A DNA stretch of 64,000 nucleotides from Actinoplanes sandaracinus (GCF_030009775.1 NZ_JASCTH010000041.1:1-64000), one strand, 5' to 3'. Positions 35,914-45,552 are shown, counted from the stretch's first letter. Made by a program: numbers and translations. The notes: generated from the letters alone by a model not told the origin.

Positions 35914-37640
35914 GCGCCGGCGGGCGAGCGAACGCCGGCGAAGCACCGCCGGAAGGCGTCGCGGCGCTACCGGCGGAACCGCCTTGGACCCGGCTGGACA
36001 TCCGAGTGGTCTGGGTCGATGCGGTCATGGTGGTGCTGTCGTTCATTCCCACCGTCCTCGTCTGGTGGGTGTTCGACATCGACTTCGACGACGGCTCGTT
36101 CGGCATCTGGCCGGCGCTGGTAACCACCACGCTCGGTGTCACCGGCGCCGTCGGCGACTTGGTGCGCTGGATGAAGACGTGGTACAGGGTGACCGACGAG
36201 CGGATCGAGCTACGCAGCGGATGGCTGACCCGCAAATACCGGTCGGTGCCCCGCGACCGCATCCGCAGCGTGGACACCACCGCCAAGCCGCGGCACCGAG
36301 TGGCCGGGCTGCGGGTCGTGCACATCAGCTCCGGCGAGGCGCAGCTGTCGTTCAAGCTCGACGCGGTGACCAAGCAGACCGCCGAGGAGCTCCGCCGCGA
36401 GCTACTGATCGGCGGAACCGCCGGGATCGCGGCATCGGAGGAGGACGCGGCATCGGAGGAGACGCCGGCGCCAGGCCGGGACGAGACCCCGATCGCCGAG
36501 CTCAACTGGCGATGGATCTGGTACAACCTGATCAACATCTGGGCGTTCATCGTCGCGGCGCTGTTGCTCTGGGGCCTGTTCTGGCTGCTGCAGATCTTCA
36601 ATATCGACTTGCGGGACCTGATCGCCAAGGTGATCGACTGGGAGGCCCTCGGGCAGACCTGGTCGATCGTGGTCGCCATCGGGGGGACGTTCCTGATCGG
36701 GGTCGCAGGCCTGGCGTTCGGGTTCGTCAACGAGAACTGGAACTTCCAGTTGGTCCGGACCACCACGGAGAAGGGCACCGCGCTACTCACCCGGCAGGGT
36801 CTTTTCGACACCCGCGAGGTGTTCCGCGACGACCGGCGGCTGCGTGGGATCCACCTCAGTCAGCCCCTGTTCTGGCGCTGGATCGGGCTCACCGAGACCG
36901 AGGTCGTCTCGACCGGGCTGGGGCATCGCGCGTCGAACGGCGAGCCGGCCAGCAGCATCCTGCCGCGCGCCCCGATCGGCGAGGTCCTGCGGGTCGCGGC
37001 GCTGGTGCTACCGGACGGCGTACGCCCGCTGGAGGCACCGCTGCTCGCCCATCCCCAGTCCGCCCTGTACCGCCGGTTCGTCTCCACCGTGGTGGGGCTC
37101 GCCGGCTGGGCCGGATTGCTGTACTGGATGGACGTGACCGGCGCGGTGCCGAGCTGGACATGGCTGTCGCTGCTGGCGCTGATCCCGTTCGGCCTGGTGT
37201 TCTCCGTGATCGGCTACCGGGCGCTGGGGCACGCCATCGTAGGGCCGTACCTGGTGCTGCGTTCGGGGGTTTCGCGTCTGTCCACCTTGGCCCTCCAGCG
37301 TCCTGCCGTGATCGGCTGGTCCATGCAGGAGTCATTGCTGCAGCGGGCCCTCGGCTTGGTGAACGTGGGCGTGGCCACCGCGGCCGGGGCCCGGCACTAC
37401 AAGGCTTTGGACCTCAGCCCCGCGCAGGCCGTCGCGCTCATCCACCAAACGGCTCCGGGTCTGATCGACGATTTCCTGGAGCCCCTCGAGGACTTGTCAA
37501 GTGCCAATGTGGCCTCGGAAGAAATCGGTCCGGATGTATTGCGGGAGGACGGTTCGGTTGGCAATGATCCAACCGCCTTCCTGAGCCCATCAAGTACCCG
37601 GCGCGACATCGCGCGGGAAGGTGCGCCAGACGAATCCTGA
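35910..37640 (+). CDS. PH-domain membrane protein with repeated bPH2 domains (YdbT-like)
   Basis: GTG 35910 overlaps the previous stop. The product has 576 residues. Three units of paired membrane helices plus PH domain can be seen: helices at about 35-80 with VTDERIELRSGWLTRKYRSV; helices at about 210-290 with LLTRQGLFDTREVFRDDRR; and helices at about 390-440 with YLVLRSGVSRLSTLALQRPAV (split). It works with the YdbS-like partner at the membrane. The C-terminal 50 residues are acidic and probably disordered. The aldo/keto reductase gene starts 26 nt later, so the pair may be the promoter-proximal part of the glycosylation operon. Confidence 0.87.
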   Translation: MSAGGRANAGEAPPEGVAALPAEPPWTRLDIRVVWVDAVMVVLSFIPTVLVWWVFDIDFDDGSFGIWPALVTTTLGVTGAVGDLVRWMKTWYRVTDERIELRSGWLTRKYRSVPRDRIRSVDTTAKPRHRVAGLRVVHISSGEAQLSFKLDAVTKQTAEELRRELLIGGTAGIAASEEDAASEETPAPGRDETPIAELNWRWIWYNLINIWAFIVAALLLWGLFWLLQIFNIDLRDLIAKVIDWEALGQTWSIVVAIGGTFLIGVAGLAFGFVNENWNFQLVRTTTEKGTALLTRQGLFDTREVFRDDRRLRGIHLSQPLFWRWIGLTETEVVSTGLGHRASNGEPASSILPRAPIGEVLRVAALVLPDGVRPLEAPLLAHPQSALYRRFVSTVVGLAGWAGLLYWMDVTGAVPSWTWLSLLALIPFGLVFSVIGYRALGHAIVGPYLVLRSGVSRLSTLALQRPAVIGWSMQESLLQRALGLVNVGVATAAGARHYKALDLSPAQAVALIHQTAPGLIDDFLEPLEDLSSANVASEEIGPDVLREDGSVGNDPTAFLSPSSTRRDIAREGAPDES

Positions 37641-37666
37641 TTCCCCTCAGATTTGCAGGTAGCCAC

Positions 37667-38647
37667 ATGCGGGATACCAGACTCACGGATACTCTTTCGG
37701 TAAGCGCCATCGGTCTCGGATGCAGCCCGATGTCGCACGGATACAACCCGGCCGAGCGCGACGACAAAGAGTCGATCCGCGTCATTCACCGGGCGGTCGA
37801 ACTCGGTATCAATTTGTTCGACACCGCGGATGTGTACGGACCGTTCAGCAACGAGGAACTACTCGGCCGGGCCCTGCGCGAGCACCGGGACGAGGTGCAC
37901 GTGGCGACGAAATGCGGTCTGGTCGCCGGGCCCGGCGGCAAATTCCAGCGCAACGGCCGCCCGGAGTACCTGCGTGCCGCGTGCGAGGGCTCGCTACGCC
38001 GGCTGCAGGTCGACACGCTCGGGCTGTACCAGTTGCACCGCGTCGACCCGGCCGTTCCGCTGGAGGACACCTGGGGCGCCCTCGGTGAGCTGGTCACCGA
38101 GGGCAAGGTCCGCAACCTGGGCATCTCCCATGCCACGTGCGAGGAGCTGGAGTTCGTCCACAGCATCTTCCCGATCGCCGCAGTGCAGTACGAACTGTCG
38201 GTGTGGTCCACGCACAACCGGGACGACATCCTTCCGTGGTGCCGGAAGAACGGGGTCGGGTTCCTGGCCTTCGCCCCGATCGGGCGGGGCTTCTTGACCG
38301 GGACCGTGGGCAGCACACCGGGCATCGAGGACTCTCGCAGCCGGGACCCACGGTTCAGCGCCGAGGCATTGCGCGCCAACCAAGCGATCCTGGACGGGCT
38401 ACGCACCGTGGCCGCCCGGCACGGAGCCACTCCGGCCCAGGTGTCGATCGCCTGGACGCTGACCCAGGGCGACAACGTGGTGCCAATCCCCGGTACGCGA
38501 CGCCGGCGCTGGCTGGAGGAGAACGCCGCCGCCGTGCAGCTGCGGCTGGAGGCGCAAGACCTGCGCGACATCGATAACCTGCCGGCCGCCACGGGCGAGA
38601 TGAGCTGGGACAGCACCCGCGTCGTCGGCGCCCGGCCGGCCGAGTGA
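37667..38647 (+). CDS. aldo/keto reductase, possible deoxysugar reductase
   Basis: The product has 326 residues, a full AKR barrel. The catalytic tetrad is seen as D52 and Y57 (LFDTADVYG), K82 (ATKCGL) and H124 (LYQLHRVD). The NADPH-binding end has IPGTRRRRWLEENAAA. The family includes both general aldehyde reductases and NDP-hexose 2,3-enoyl reductases of macrolide sugar pathways (EryBII/TylCII type). Position at the head of the sugar operon favours a sugar role, but I cannot assign the substrate. A hairpin follows at 38671. Confidence 0.85.
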   Translation: MRDTRLTDTLSVSAIGLGCSPMSHGYNPAERDDKESIRVIHRAVELGINLFDTADVYGPFSNEELLGRALREHRDEVHVATKCGLVAGPGGKFQRNGRPEYLRAACEGSLRRLQVDTLGLYQLHRVDPAVPLEDTWGALGELVTEGKVRNLGISHATCEELEFVHSIFPIAAVQYELSVWSTHNRDDILPWCRKNGVGFLAFAPIGRGFLTGTVGSTPGIEDSRSRDPRFSAEALRANQAILDGLRTVAARHGATPAQVSIAWTLTQGDNVVPIPGTRRRRWLEENAAAVQLRLEAQDLRDIDNLPAATGEMSWDSTRVVGARPAE

Positions 38648-38670
38648 CCGGCCGACCGATCTGACTGTGA

Positions 38671-38692
38671 CCTGTCCCGCTGGCGGGACGGG
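38671..38692. terminator. short hairpin after aldo/keto reductase
   Basis: CCTGTCCCGC and GCGGGACGGG pair almost directly (10 bp with one GU) 24 nt after the stop. It may attenuate read-through into the acyltransferase gene. There is no U-run. Confidence 0.45.
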
Positions 38693-38706
38693 CTGACCAC
38701 GACGCG

Positions 38707-39294
38707 ATGGGATCCCACGTGCTCTTTCCTCACACGGCCTCGCGCCGCATTCGGCTGCGACCCGCGACCACCACGGACCGCGCCGACTTCTTCCAGACCG
38801 TCGTCCGCGCCGGCATGGGCAGCTCCCGGCAGGTGGCGCGGCCCACCACGAGGGTGGCGAAGCCGCACGCGGCATTCCTCGTGGTGCTGCGCAGCACTGA
38901 CGAGACAATCGGCTTCAGTACGCTGCACACCCTCGACCCGGCCGGACACATCCAGTGCGGCGTCTACCTCGACCCGCAGCGAGCGAAGTTGGGCGTGGGT
39001 TCGGAGACCGTGCAACTGACGATCAACTACGCTTTCGCGACGCTCGATGTGGATAAGGTCATCACCCAGACGACAGAGGCGAGTTTCGCGTCTTTCGGGG
39101 TGACCACGGAAGACAATCAGGCATCTCGTGTGCAAGCGGATCACCTTTATTTCCGGGGCCAACTGTGGGATCAGTACGGATTCCATGTCGACCGTCAGGA
39201 ATGGGACGACTATGTGGACCGGAAAGCGGATCGCGTCCTGCCTTCTCCGCTAGAGTGGCGGGCGGCGCCGCACCAGCACTTCGGCATTCGCTGA
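38707..39294 (+). CDS. GNAT-family N-acyltransferase
   Basis: The product has 195 residues. The N-terminal IRLRPATTTDRADFFQTVV is the usual GNAT start, and QCGVYLDPQRAKLGVGSETVQL contains the acetyl-CoA pyrophosphate-binding turn (split by the beta-4 strand end). YGFHVDRQEW near the C terminus resembles the RimJ-like GNAT ending. The pyrophosphate loop is LGVGSE, lacking the canonical Q/R-x-x-G-x-G/A form. In a sugar operon it could acylate an amino sugar or serve resistance. It sits between the AKR and the ketoreductase on the same strand. Confidence 0.7.
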   Translation: MGSHVLFPHTASRRIRLRPATTTDRADFFQTVVRAGMGSSRQVARPTTRVAKPHAAFLVVLRSTDETIGFSTLHTLDPAGHIQCGVYLDPQRAKLGVGSETVQLTINYAFATLDVDKVITQTTEASFASFGVTTEDNQASRVQADHLYFRGQLWDQYGFHVDRQEWDDYVDRKADRVLPSPLEWRAAPHQHFGIR

Positions 39295-39400
39295 TCATCT
39301 TTTCCTGCTGACTCCGGGCGCATCACGTGCGCGCCGACTCCGGGTTCTCCGTCGAGTCGGGTCGACATGTGCAGTCAGATCGAACAGCTAAGGAGAATCC

Positions 39401-40450
39401 GTGGCAGGCCACGAGAAGCGACCACTGGTGACGGTGCTCGGTGCGTCCGGACTGCTGGGTACGGCTATCGCCCGGGAGCTCGCGAGCCAGCCGATCCGCC
39501 TCCGGCTGGTCGGTCGCCGGCCGACCGCCGTTCCGGCTCGCAGGCAGGCGGAGGTGGAGGTGCGGACCGTCGACCTCACGGAGCCGGGGGCGGTCGCCGC
39601 CGCAGTGGCCGATGCGGACGCCGTCATCCATCTGGTCGCGTACATCACGGGACCGAGCACGTGGCGGGTGGCGGCCACCGACCCGGTCGCCGAACGAGTC
39701 AATCTGGGCCTCGTCGAGGATCTCGTGCGGGCGATCGCGGCCAGCCGGCCGGCGCGGCCGCCGGTGGTGCTGTTCGCCGGCTCGATGTCGCAGTTGGGGC
39801 GCCCGTCGGCGGCCCGCATCGACGGCACCGAGGTGGACGCGCCGCTGACCGCCTACGACCAGCAGAAGCTGGCCGCCGAACAGATTCTCCAGGCCGCCAC
39901 GGAAGAGGGCGTCATCCGCGGTGCCACCCTGCGGTTGGCGACGCTGTACTCGCAGGGCATCGACTCGGCCATGCTGGATCGCGGCGTGGTCGCAGCGATG
40001 ACCCGACGGGCGTTCGCCGATCAGCCGCTCACCATGTGGCACACCGGCACGGTCACCCGGGACCTGCTCTGCATCGACGACGCGGCCCGCGCTTTCGTGG
40101 CCGCGCTGGACCAGGAGCAGGCCGTGACCGGACGGCACTGGTTGGTCGGAACCGGCGTCGCGACGAGTGTCGCCGAACTGTTCGGCATGATCGCCAAGGT
40201 CGTCTCGACCCACACCGGCCGGCCGGCCGTGCCCGTGCTCTCGGTGTCGCCGCCGAAGCACTCCGCGGAGACCGATCTGATCGACTATGTGCTGGATCCC
40301 GCCGTATTCGAGGCGGCGACGGGGTGGTCGGCCCGGGTTCCGCTGATGCACGGGCTGGACGGGCTGGCTGCGGCGATCGCCCGCGAGACCGCCACGAACG
40401 CCGGCGAGACAGCGGCGGATCTCATCGCGACGGCCGAGCGCGGCAGCTGA
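39401..40450 (+). CDS. NDP-6-deoxyhexose 4-ketoreductase (EvaE/TylCIV-type SDR)
   Basis: GTG 39401 follows AAGGAG. 349 residues. NAD(P)-binding GASGLLG (14-20), then HLVAYITGPS, the Ser-containing FAGSMSQLG and the catalytic Y152/K156 in AYDQQK. The VTVLGASG start and EVEVRTVDLTEP pattern are those of dTDP-4-keto-hexose reductases making L-mycarose, vancosamine or digitoxose-type sugars. It should set the C-4 hydroxyl of a deoxysugar donor used by the glycosyltransferases. Its TGA overlaps the ATG of the first glycosyltransferase by 1 nt. Confidence 0.9.
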   Translation: MAGHEKRPLVTVLGASGLLGTAIARELASQPIRLRLVGRRPTAVPARRQAEVEVRTVDLTEPGAVAAAVADADAVIHLVAYITGPSTWRVAATDPVAERVNLGLVEDLVRAIAASRPARPPVVLFAGSMSQLGRPSAARIDGTEVDAPLTAYDQQKLAAEQILQAATEEGVIRGATLRLATLYSQGIDSAMLDRGVVAAMTRRAFADQPLTMWHTGTVTRDLLCIDDAARAFVAALDQEQAVTGRHWLVGTGVATSVAELFGMIAKVVSTHTGRPAVPVLSVSPPKHSAETDLIDYVLDPAVFEAATGWSARVPLMHGLDGLAAAIARETATNAGETAADLIATAERGS

Positions 40451-41718
40451 TGCGGATCCTGTTCGCGGCCGGCCGGGAGAAGAGCATCTTCCTGTACCTA
40501 GTGCCGCTCGCATGGGCGCTGCGCAGTGCCGGGCACGAGGTCCGGGTCGCCAGCCAACCGGCTTTCGCCCCGGTCATCACCCAGGCCGGGCTGACCGCCG
40601 TGCCGGTCGGGCGCAATCACGATCCGTGGCGTCTCACCGCCCTGACCCCGGACGGCCGTGCCGGCCTGCGTCGCGGCATCCCGGCGCCGTACGACGTCGT
40701 GGAGGACCCGACGGCGGCGGACTTCGCGGCGCTGCGCACGGGGGTCGCGGCCGCGGTCAACGGCTGGCACAAGGCCGGGAACGTCCCGATGGTCGCGGAA
40801 CTCGTCGAGTTCGCCCGGGCGTGGGAACCCGATCTGGTCATCTGGGAGCCGATGACGTACGCCGGGCCGATCGCCGCGAAGGCGTGTGGCGCCGCCCACG
40901 CCCGGTTGTTGTTCGGTATCGACGTCTACGGCGCCGCTCGGGAGATCTACCGCCGCCTCAACGCCGCCCAACCGGAAGCAGAGCGCGCCGACCCACTCGC
41001 CGACTGGCTCGGTTCGTACGGCCGCAAGTACGGGTTCGACTACACCGAGGATCTGGCGACCGGACACTTCACGATCGACCAGTTCCCGAAGAGCCTGCAG
41101 CTCGAGACGGACAGCCTGGACCACGTCCGGATGCAGTACATCCCCTACGGCGGGGCGGCGGTCGTCCCGGAATGGCTGTGGGCCTCGCCCGAGCGGCCGC
41201 GTGTCGCGGTCACCCTGGGCCTCACCGCGACGGAGGTCTTCGACGGCTACAACGTGCCGCTCGCCGACATCCTGGCGGACCTGGCCACGCTCGACATCGA
41301 GGTGGTGGCGACGGTGACCGAGGCGGAACAGGCGCGGCTCCCCCGGCTGCCGGACAACGTCCGGATCACCTCGTACGTGCCATGGCATGCGCTCGCGCCG
41401 ACCTGCGCCGCCGTGGTGCATCACGGCGGCGCCGCCACGCTGGCGACGACGTCCCGGCACGCGGTGCCGCAGCTCGCCCTGCACTACCACTTCGACCAGC
41501 CGATCCTCGGCCGCAAGCTCGCCGAGCACGGCGCCGGACTGGAGATCGGCACCACACAGGCGACCGGCGCCGGCGTCCGCTCGGCCGTGCACCGGCTGCT
41601 CACCGAGCCCGCGTTCCGCGACCGGGCCCGGGACCTCACCGCCGAGATTCTCGGCGCGCCCAGCCCCAGCCGGCTCGTCGGCCGGCTGGAGCAGCTCACC
41701 GTCAAGAACCGGGCCTGA
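40450..41718 (+). CDS. glycosyltransferase 1 of 11 (GT1 family, EryCIII-like), subtype A
   Basis: 422 residues with a GT-B fold: N-terminal acceptor domain to about 210, C-terminal dTDP-sugar-binding domain after it. The start (MRILFAAGREKSIF, GHEVRVASQPAF) and the linker IPYGGAAVVPEWLW are those of macrolide/anthracycline deoxysugar transferases. The donor signature is HHGGAATLATTSRHAVPQL followed by HYHFDQP. The central motif is LLFGIDVYG. These features (HYHFDQ with FGID) define subtype A, also seen in copies 3, 5 and 8. No auxiliary EryCII-type P450-like activator gene is in the window. Start ATG overlaps the ketoreductase stop. Confidence 0.95.
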   Translation: MRILFAAGREKSIFLYLVPLAWALRSAGHEVRVASQPAFAPVITQAGLTAVPVGRNHDPWRLTALTPDGRAGLRRGIPAPYDVVEDPTAADFAALRTGVAAAVNGWHKAGNVPMVAELVEFARAWEPDLVIWEPMTYAGPIAAKACGAAHARLLFGIDVYGAAREIYRRLNAAQPEAERADPLADWLGSYGRKYGFDYTEDLATGHFTIDQFPKSLQLETDSLDHVRMQYIPYGGAAVVPEWLWASPERPRVAVTLGLTATEVFDGYNVPLADILADLATLDIEVVATVTEAEQARLPRLPDNVRITSYVPWHALAPTCAAVVHHGGAATLATTSRHAVPQLALHYHFDQPILGRKLAEHGAGLEIGTTQATGAGVRSAVHRLLTEPAFRDRARDLTAEILGAPSPSRLVGRLEQLTVKNRA

Positions 41719-41728
41719 GGGAGGTCAC

Positions 41729-42991
41729 ATGCGCGTTCTGTTCACCGCCAAGCCGGAGACGGCACATCTGCTGGCCATGGTGCCGCTGGCCTGGGCGATG
41801 CGGACCGCCGGCCATGAGGTCCGGTTCGCCAGCCAGCCCGGGTTCGCCGACGCCATCACCCGGGCCGGGCTCACCGCAGTCGGCGTCGGGCGGGACACCG
41901 ACGTATGGCAGCTTTCCGCCCGATATCCCAGCTGGCCGTGGGCGATGACGCCGGACCTGCCGGTCCCGTACGACACCGCGGCGTACCCGGAGCGGGCCAC
42001 CTGGCAGCACCTGAGCGACGGGTACGCCGACGTCCTCAAGTCCTGGCACAAGCCGGTGAGCTTCCCGATGATCGCCGGCCTGGTGGAATTCGCCCGGGAG
42101 TGGGAGCCCGACCTGGTGATCTGGGAGCCGACGGCGTACGCCGGCCCGATCGCGGCGAAGGCGTGCGGTGCGGTGCACGCCCGTCTGCTGTGGAGTATGG
42201 ACGTGTTCGGCGTTACTCGCGATCACTTCCTGCGGGTGCGCGGTGACCGGCGCGAGGACCCGTTCGCCGAGTGGCTCGGCTCGTACGGCGCCAAGTACGG
42301 CTTCGAGTTCAGCGAGGACATGACGGTCGGCCAGTTCACCATCGACCAGATCCCCGGCAGCCTGCGAATGGCCGCCGACCTGCACTACGAGCCGATGCGA
42401 TTCGTCCCGTACGGCGGAGCCGCTGAAGTGCCGAAGTGGTTGTGGACGAAGCCGGCCGAGTCCCGCGTCGCGTTGACCATGGGCCTGAGCGCCACCGACC
42501 ACGGCATGGGGTACGCCGTCAGTGCCCAGGAGGTTCTCGACGCACTCGCGGACCTGGATGTCGAGGTTGTCGCGACGATCGCCGAGGCCGAGCAGGGGAA
42601 GCTGGGCCGGTTGCCTGGCAACGCCCGGGTGCTGTCGTATGTGCCGTTGCAAGCCCTCGCACCGACCTGCTCCGCGGTGATCAGCCACGGCGGCTTCGGC
42701 ACGATGCTGACCACCGCGCTGCACGGCGTGCCGCAGCTCGCATTGCCGTGGGACTTCGACGGCCCTGCCTTCATCAGGCGTGCCACCGCACAGGGCGCCA
42801 CGTTGGCCGTGCCCGCCGCGCAGGCGACCGCCGGCCAGATCCGCGACAACGTGCAGCGACTGCTGCACGAGCCTGTCTTCCGGGCCCGTGCCGCTCAGCT
42901 GCGCGACGAGATGTATGCCATGCCCACGCCTCACCAGCTGGTTCCCCGGCTGGAGGAACTCACCGTCAAATATCGCACCGCCGCCCGCTGA
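41729..42991 (+). CDS. glycosyltransferase 2 of 11, subtype B
   Basis: ATG 41729 with GGGAGG 4 nt upstream. 420 residues. The donor signature SHGGFGTMLTTALHGVPQL is followed by PWDFDGP, and the central motif is LLWSMDVFG. These mark subtype B (WDFD with LLW), shared with copies 4, 7 and 10. The change from HYHFDQ to PWDFD lies where GT1-family enzymes contact the sugar, so a donor different from that of copy 1 is likely. The linker reads PYGGAAEVPKWLW. The C-terminal tail KYRTAA is like copies 4 and 5. Confidence 0.95.
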   Translation: MRVLFTAKPETAHLLAMVPLAWAMRTAGHEVRFASQPGFADAITRAGLTAVGVGRDTDVWQLSARYPSWPWAMTPDLPVPYDTAAYPERATWQHLSDGYADVLKSWHKPVSFPMIAGLVEFAREWEPDLVIWEPTAYAGPIAAKACGAVHARLLWSMDVFGVTRDHFLRVRGDRREDPFAEWLGSYGAKYGFEFSEDMTVGQFTIDQIPGSLRMAADLHYEPMRFVPYGGAAEVPKWLWTKPAESRVALTMGLSATDHGMGYAVSAQEVLDALADLDVEVVATIAEAEQGKLGRLPGNARVLSYVPLQALAPTCSAVISHGGFGTMLTTALHGVPQLALPWDFDGPAFIRRATAQGATLAVPAAQATAGQIRDNVQRLLHEPVFRARAAQLRDEMYAMPTPHQLVPRLEELTVKYRTAAR

Positions 42992-43018
42992 CGTCGGCCA
43001 CGAGGAAAGAGAGACACG

Positions 43019-44281
43019 ATGCGTGTCCTGTTCGCCGCTAACCCGGAGAAGAGCATCTTCCAGTACCAGGTGGCCGTGGCATGGGCGCTGCGGACCGCCG
43101 GGCACGAGGTGCGTTTCGCCAGCCAGCCAGCATTCGCTTCGACGATCACACAAGCCGGGCTGACCGCCGTGCCGGTCGGGCGCGACCGGGTGCAACGCCG
43201 CGGCGCGCGACCGGAGGAACTGGAGGCGACCCGGGCCGGATACCCGGAGCCCTACGACGCCTTCGACGACCCCGACCGGGCCACCTGGGAGTTCCTCAAG
43301 CCGGGGATGCTGCAGGCGGTACACGGGTGGCACCGGTACGACAACTTCGCGCTGACCGCCGGGCTGGTCGAGTTCGCCCAGGCCTGGCAGCCGGACCTGG
43401 TGATCTGGGAGCCGTTGACCTATGCGGGCGCGATCGCGGCGAAGGCGTGCGGCGCGGCGCACGCCCGGCTCCTGTTCGGCATCGACGTCTTCGGGGGCGT
43501 CCGGCAGACGTATCGACGGCTCAACGCCGCTCAGCCGGTCTCGGACCAGGCCGACCCGATGGCCGACTGGCTCGGCTCGTACGGCGAGCGGTACGGGTTC
43601 GACTTCTCCGAGGACATGGTCACCGGTCACTTCACCATCGACCAGTTCCCCGCCAGTCTGCAGGTCGAGGCCCCCGGCCTGCACTACGTCCGTACCCAGT
43701 TCGTCCCGTACGGCGGGCCGGCGGTCGTACCGAAGTGGCTGTGGGCGAAGCCCGAACGGCCGCGGGTCGCCCTGACCATGGGGCTGAGCGCGACCGAGGT
43801 CTACAACGGTTACACCATCTCGATGGCCGAGGTGCTGGAGTCGCTGGCAAGCCTGGACATCGAGGTCGTCGCGACGGTGACGGAGAAGGAGCAGGCCAAG
43901 CTACCGCGTCAGCCGGACAATGTCCGGCTGGTGCCCTACGTGCCCTGGCACGCCCTGGTGCCCACCTGCTCGGTGGTGATCCACCATGCCGGCGCCGCCA
44001 CCCTCGGCACCACCGCGCTGCACCCGGTGCCGCAGCTCGCCCTGCACTACCACTTCGACCAGCCGACGCTGGCCCACAACCTGGCGGAGCAGGGCGCCGG
44101 CTTGGAGATCCACACGACTCTGGCCACCGGGCAGAAGGTACGTGACAGCGTCCAACGGCTGCTCACCGAACCGATCTTCCAGGAACGCGCTGAGGCCCTC
44201 ACCGACGAGGTCCGAAGCTCACCGAGCCCCAATCAGCTCGTGCCGGTTCTGGAAGAGCTCACCAGCAAGTTCAGGGCCTGA
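43019..44281 (+). CDS. glycosyltransferase 3 of 11, subtype A
   Basis: ATG 43019 preceded by a purine-rich GAGGAAAGAGAG. 420 residues. Donor signature HHAGAATLGTTALHPVPQL then HYHFDQP; central LLFGIDVFG; linker PYGGPAVVPKWLW. The stretch LGLSATEVYNGYTI-like (MGLSATEVYNGYTISMAEVL) is almost identical to copies 5 and 8, so these three are the closest relatives in the array. Its TGA overlaps the next ATG (TGATGATG), giving tight translational coupling. Confidence 0.95.
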   Translation: MRVLFAANPEKSIFQYQVAVAWALRTAGHEVRFASQPAFASTITQAGLTAVPVGRDRVQRRGARPEELEATRAGYPEPYDAFDDPDRATWEFLKPGMLQAVHGWHRYDNFALTAGLVEFAQAWQPDLVIWEPLTYAGAIAAKACGAAHARLLFGIDVFGGVRQTYRRLNAAQPVSDQADPMADWLGSYGERYGFDFSEDMVTGHFTIDQFPASLQVEAPGLHYVRTQFVPYGGPAVVPKWLWAKPERPRVALTMGLSATEVYNGYTISMAEVLESLASLDIEVVATVTEKEQAKLPRQPDNVRLVPYVPWHALVPTCSVVIHHAGAATLGTTALHPVPQLALHYHFDQPTLAHNLAEQGAGLEIHTTLATGQKVRDSVQRLLTEPIFQERAEALTDEVRSSPSPNQLVPVLEELTSKFRA

Positions 44282-45552
44282 TGATGCGCGTTCTGTTCAC
44301 CGTCAATCCTGACAAGAGCGTCTTCCTGTCGATGGTGCCGCTCGCGTGGGCACTGCGCGCTGCGGGGCACGAGGTCCGCGTCGCCAGCCAGCCCGGCTTC
44401 GCCGGCATCATCACCCAGGCCGGCCTGACCGCGGTCGGCGTCGGGCGCGACACCGATGTCTTCGGCAGGATCAAGGATCAACATCCCGAGGAGTACGACG
44501 CGCAGCGCGCCCGGCTGCCGCAGCCGTACGAGGCCGCCACCCTGACGCCCGAGCAGCTCGACTGGGCCGCGATGCGCGACGGGTACCAGCACGTGCTGCG
44601 CTTCTGGCACAAGCACGACAACTTTCCAAGCACCGCGGAGCTGGTGACGTTCGCCAAGGCCTGGCGGCCCGACCTGGTCATCTGGGAGCCGACGACGTAC
44701 TCCGGCGCGATCGCCGCGAAGGCCTGTGGGGCGGCACACGCCCGGCTGCTGTGGAGCATCGATGTGTTCGGCGTCACCCGCGACCGCTACCAACGATTGC
44801 GTGGCGACCGGACCGAGGACCCGCTCGCGGACTGGCTCGGGGGGTACGCCCGCAAGTACGGCTACCCCTATGACGAGGACATGGTGACCGGCCAGTTCAC
44901 CATCGACCCGCTGCCCGACTCGATGCGCATGGATGCCGGCCTAGAGCGCGTGCCGATGCAGTACGTGCCGTACGGCGGGCCGGCGGTGGTACCGAAGTGG
45001 CTCTGGACGGCCCCCGAGCGCCCGCGGGTCGCGGTGACCCTGGGCATCACCGCCACCGAGCGGTTCGCCGGGTACGCCGCCGACGTCCGGGAGATCCTCG
45101 ACGCCGTCGCCGACCTGGACATCGAGGTCGTCGCCACCATCGCGGCGTCGGAGCAACACCGGCTGACCCGGATTCCGGACAACACCCGGGTGCTCTCCTT
45201 CGTACCCCTGCAGGCGCTCGCCCCCACCTGCGCCGCGGTGATCAGCCATGCCGGGCCGGGGACCTTCCTGACCACCGCCCTGTACGGCGTGCCGCAGCTG
45301 ACCCTGCCATGGGATTTCGACGAGCCGGAACTGGCCCGCCGCGCCGCCGAGCAGGGCGGCACGCTGGTCATCGACGCGAACCGGGCCACCGGGCAGGTGG
45401 TCCGGGAGAGCCTGCTACGGCTGTTGCGGGAACCCCGGTTCGCCGAGCGCGCGGGGGTGCTTCGCGACGAGCTGCGTGCCCTGCCCAGCCCCGGCGAGAT
45501 CGTCGGCCGGCTCGAAGAGCTCACCGTCAAGTACCGCACCGCCAGCCGCTGA
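44281..45552 (+). CDS. glycosyltransferase 4 of 11, subtype B
   Basis: 423 residues starting with tandem ATG codons at 44281 and 44284, either usable. Donor signature SHAGPGTFLTTALYGVPQL then PWDFDEP; central LLWSIDVFG; linker PYGGPAVVPKWLW. In SHAGPGT the Phe of copy 2 (GGFGT) is Pro, as in copies 9 and 10. The acceptor half has the insert DVFGRIKDQHPEEYD, different from other copies, suggesting its own acceptor. Confidence 0.95.
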   Translation: MMRVLFTVNPDKSVFLSMVPLAWALRAAGHEVRVASQPGFAGIITQAGLTAVGVGRDTDVFGRIKDQHPEEYDAQRARLPQPYEAATLTPEQLDWAAMRDGYQHVLRFWHKHDNFPSTAELVTFAKAWRPDLVIWEPTTYSGAIAAKACGAAHARLLWSIDVFGVTRDRYQRLRGDRTEDPLADWLGGYARKYGYPYDEDMVTGQFTIDPLPDSMRMDAGLERVPMQYVPYGGPAVVPKWLWTAPERPRVAVTLGITATERFAGYAADVREILDAVADLDIEVVATIAASEQHRLTRIPDNTRVLSFVPLQALAPTCAAVISHAGPGTFLTTALYGVPQLTLPWDFDEPELARRAAEQGGTLVIDANRATGQVVRESLLRLLREPRFAERAGVLRDELRALPSPGEIVGRLEELTVKYRTASR

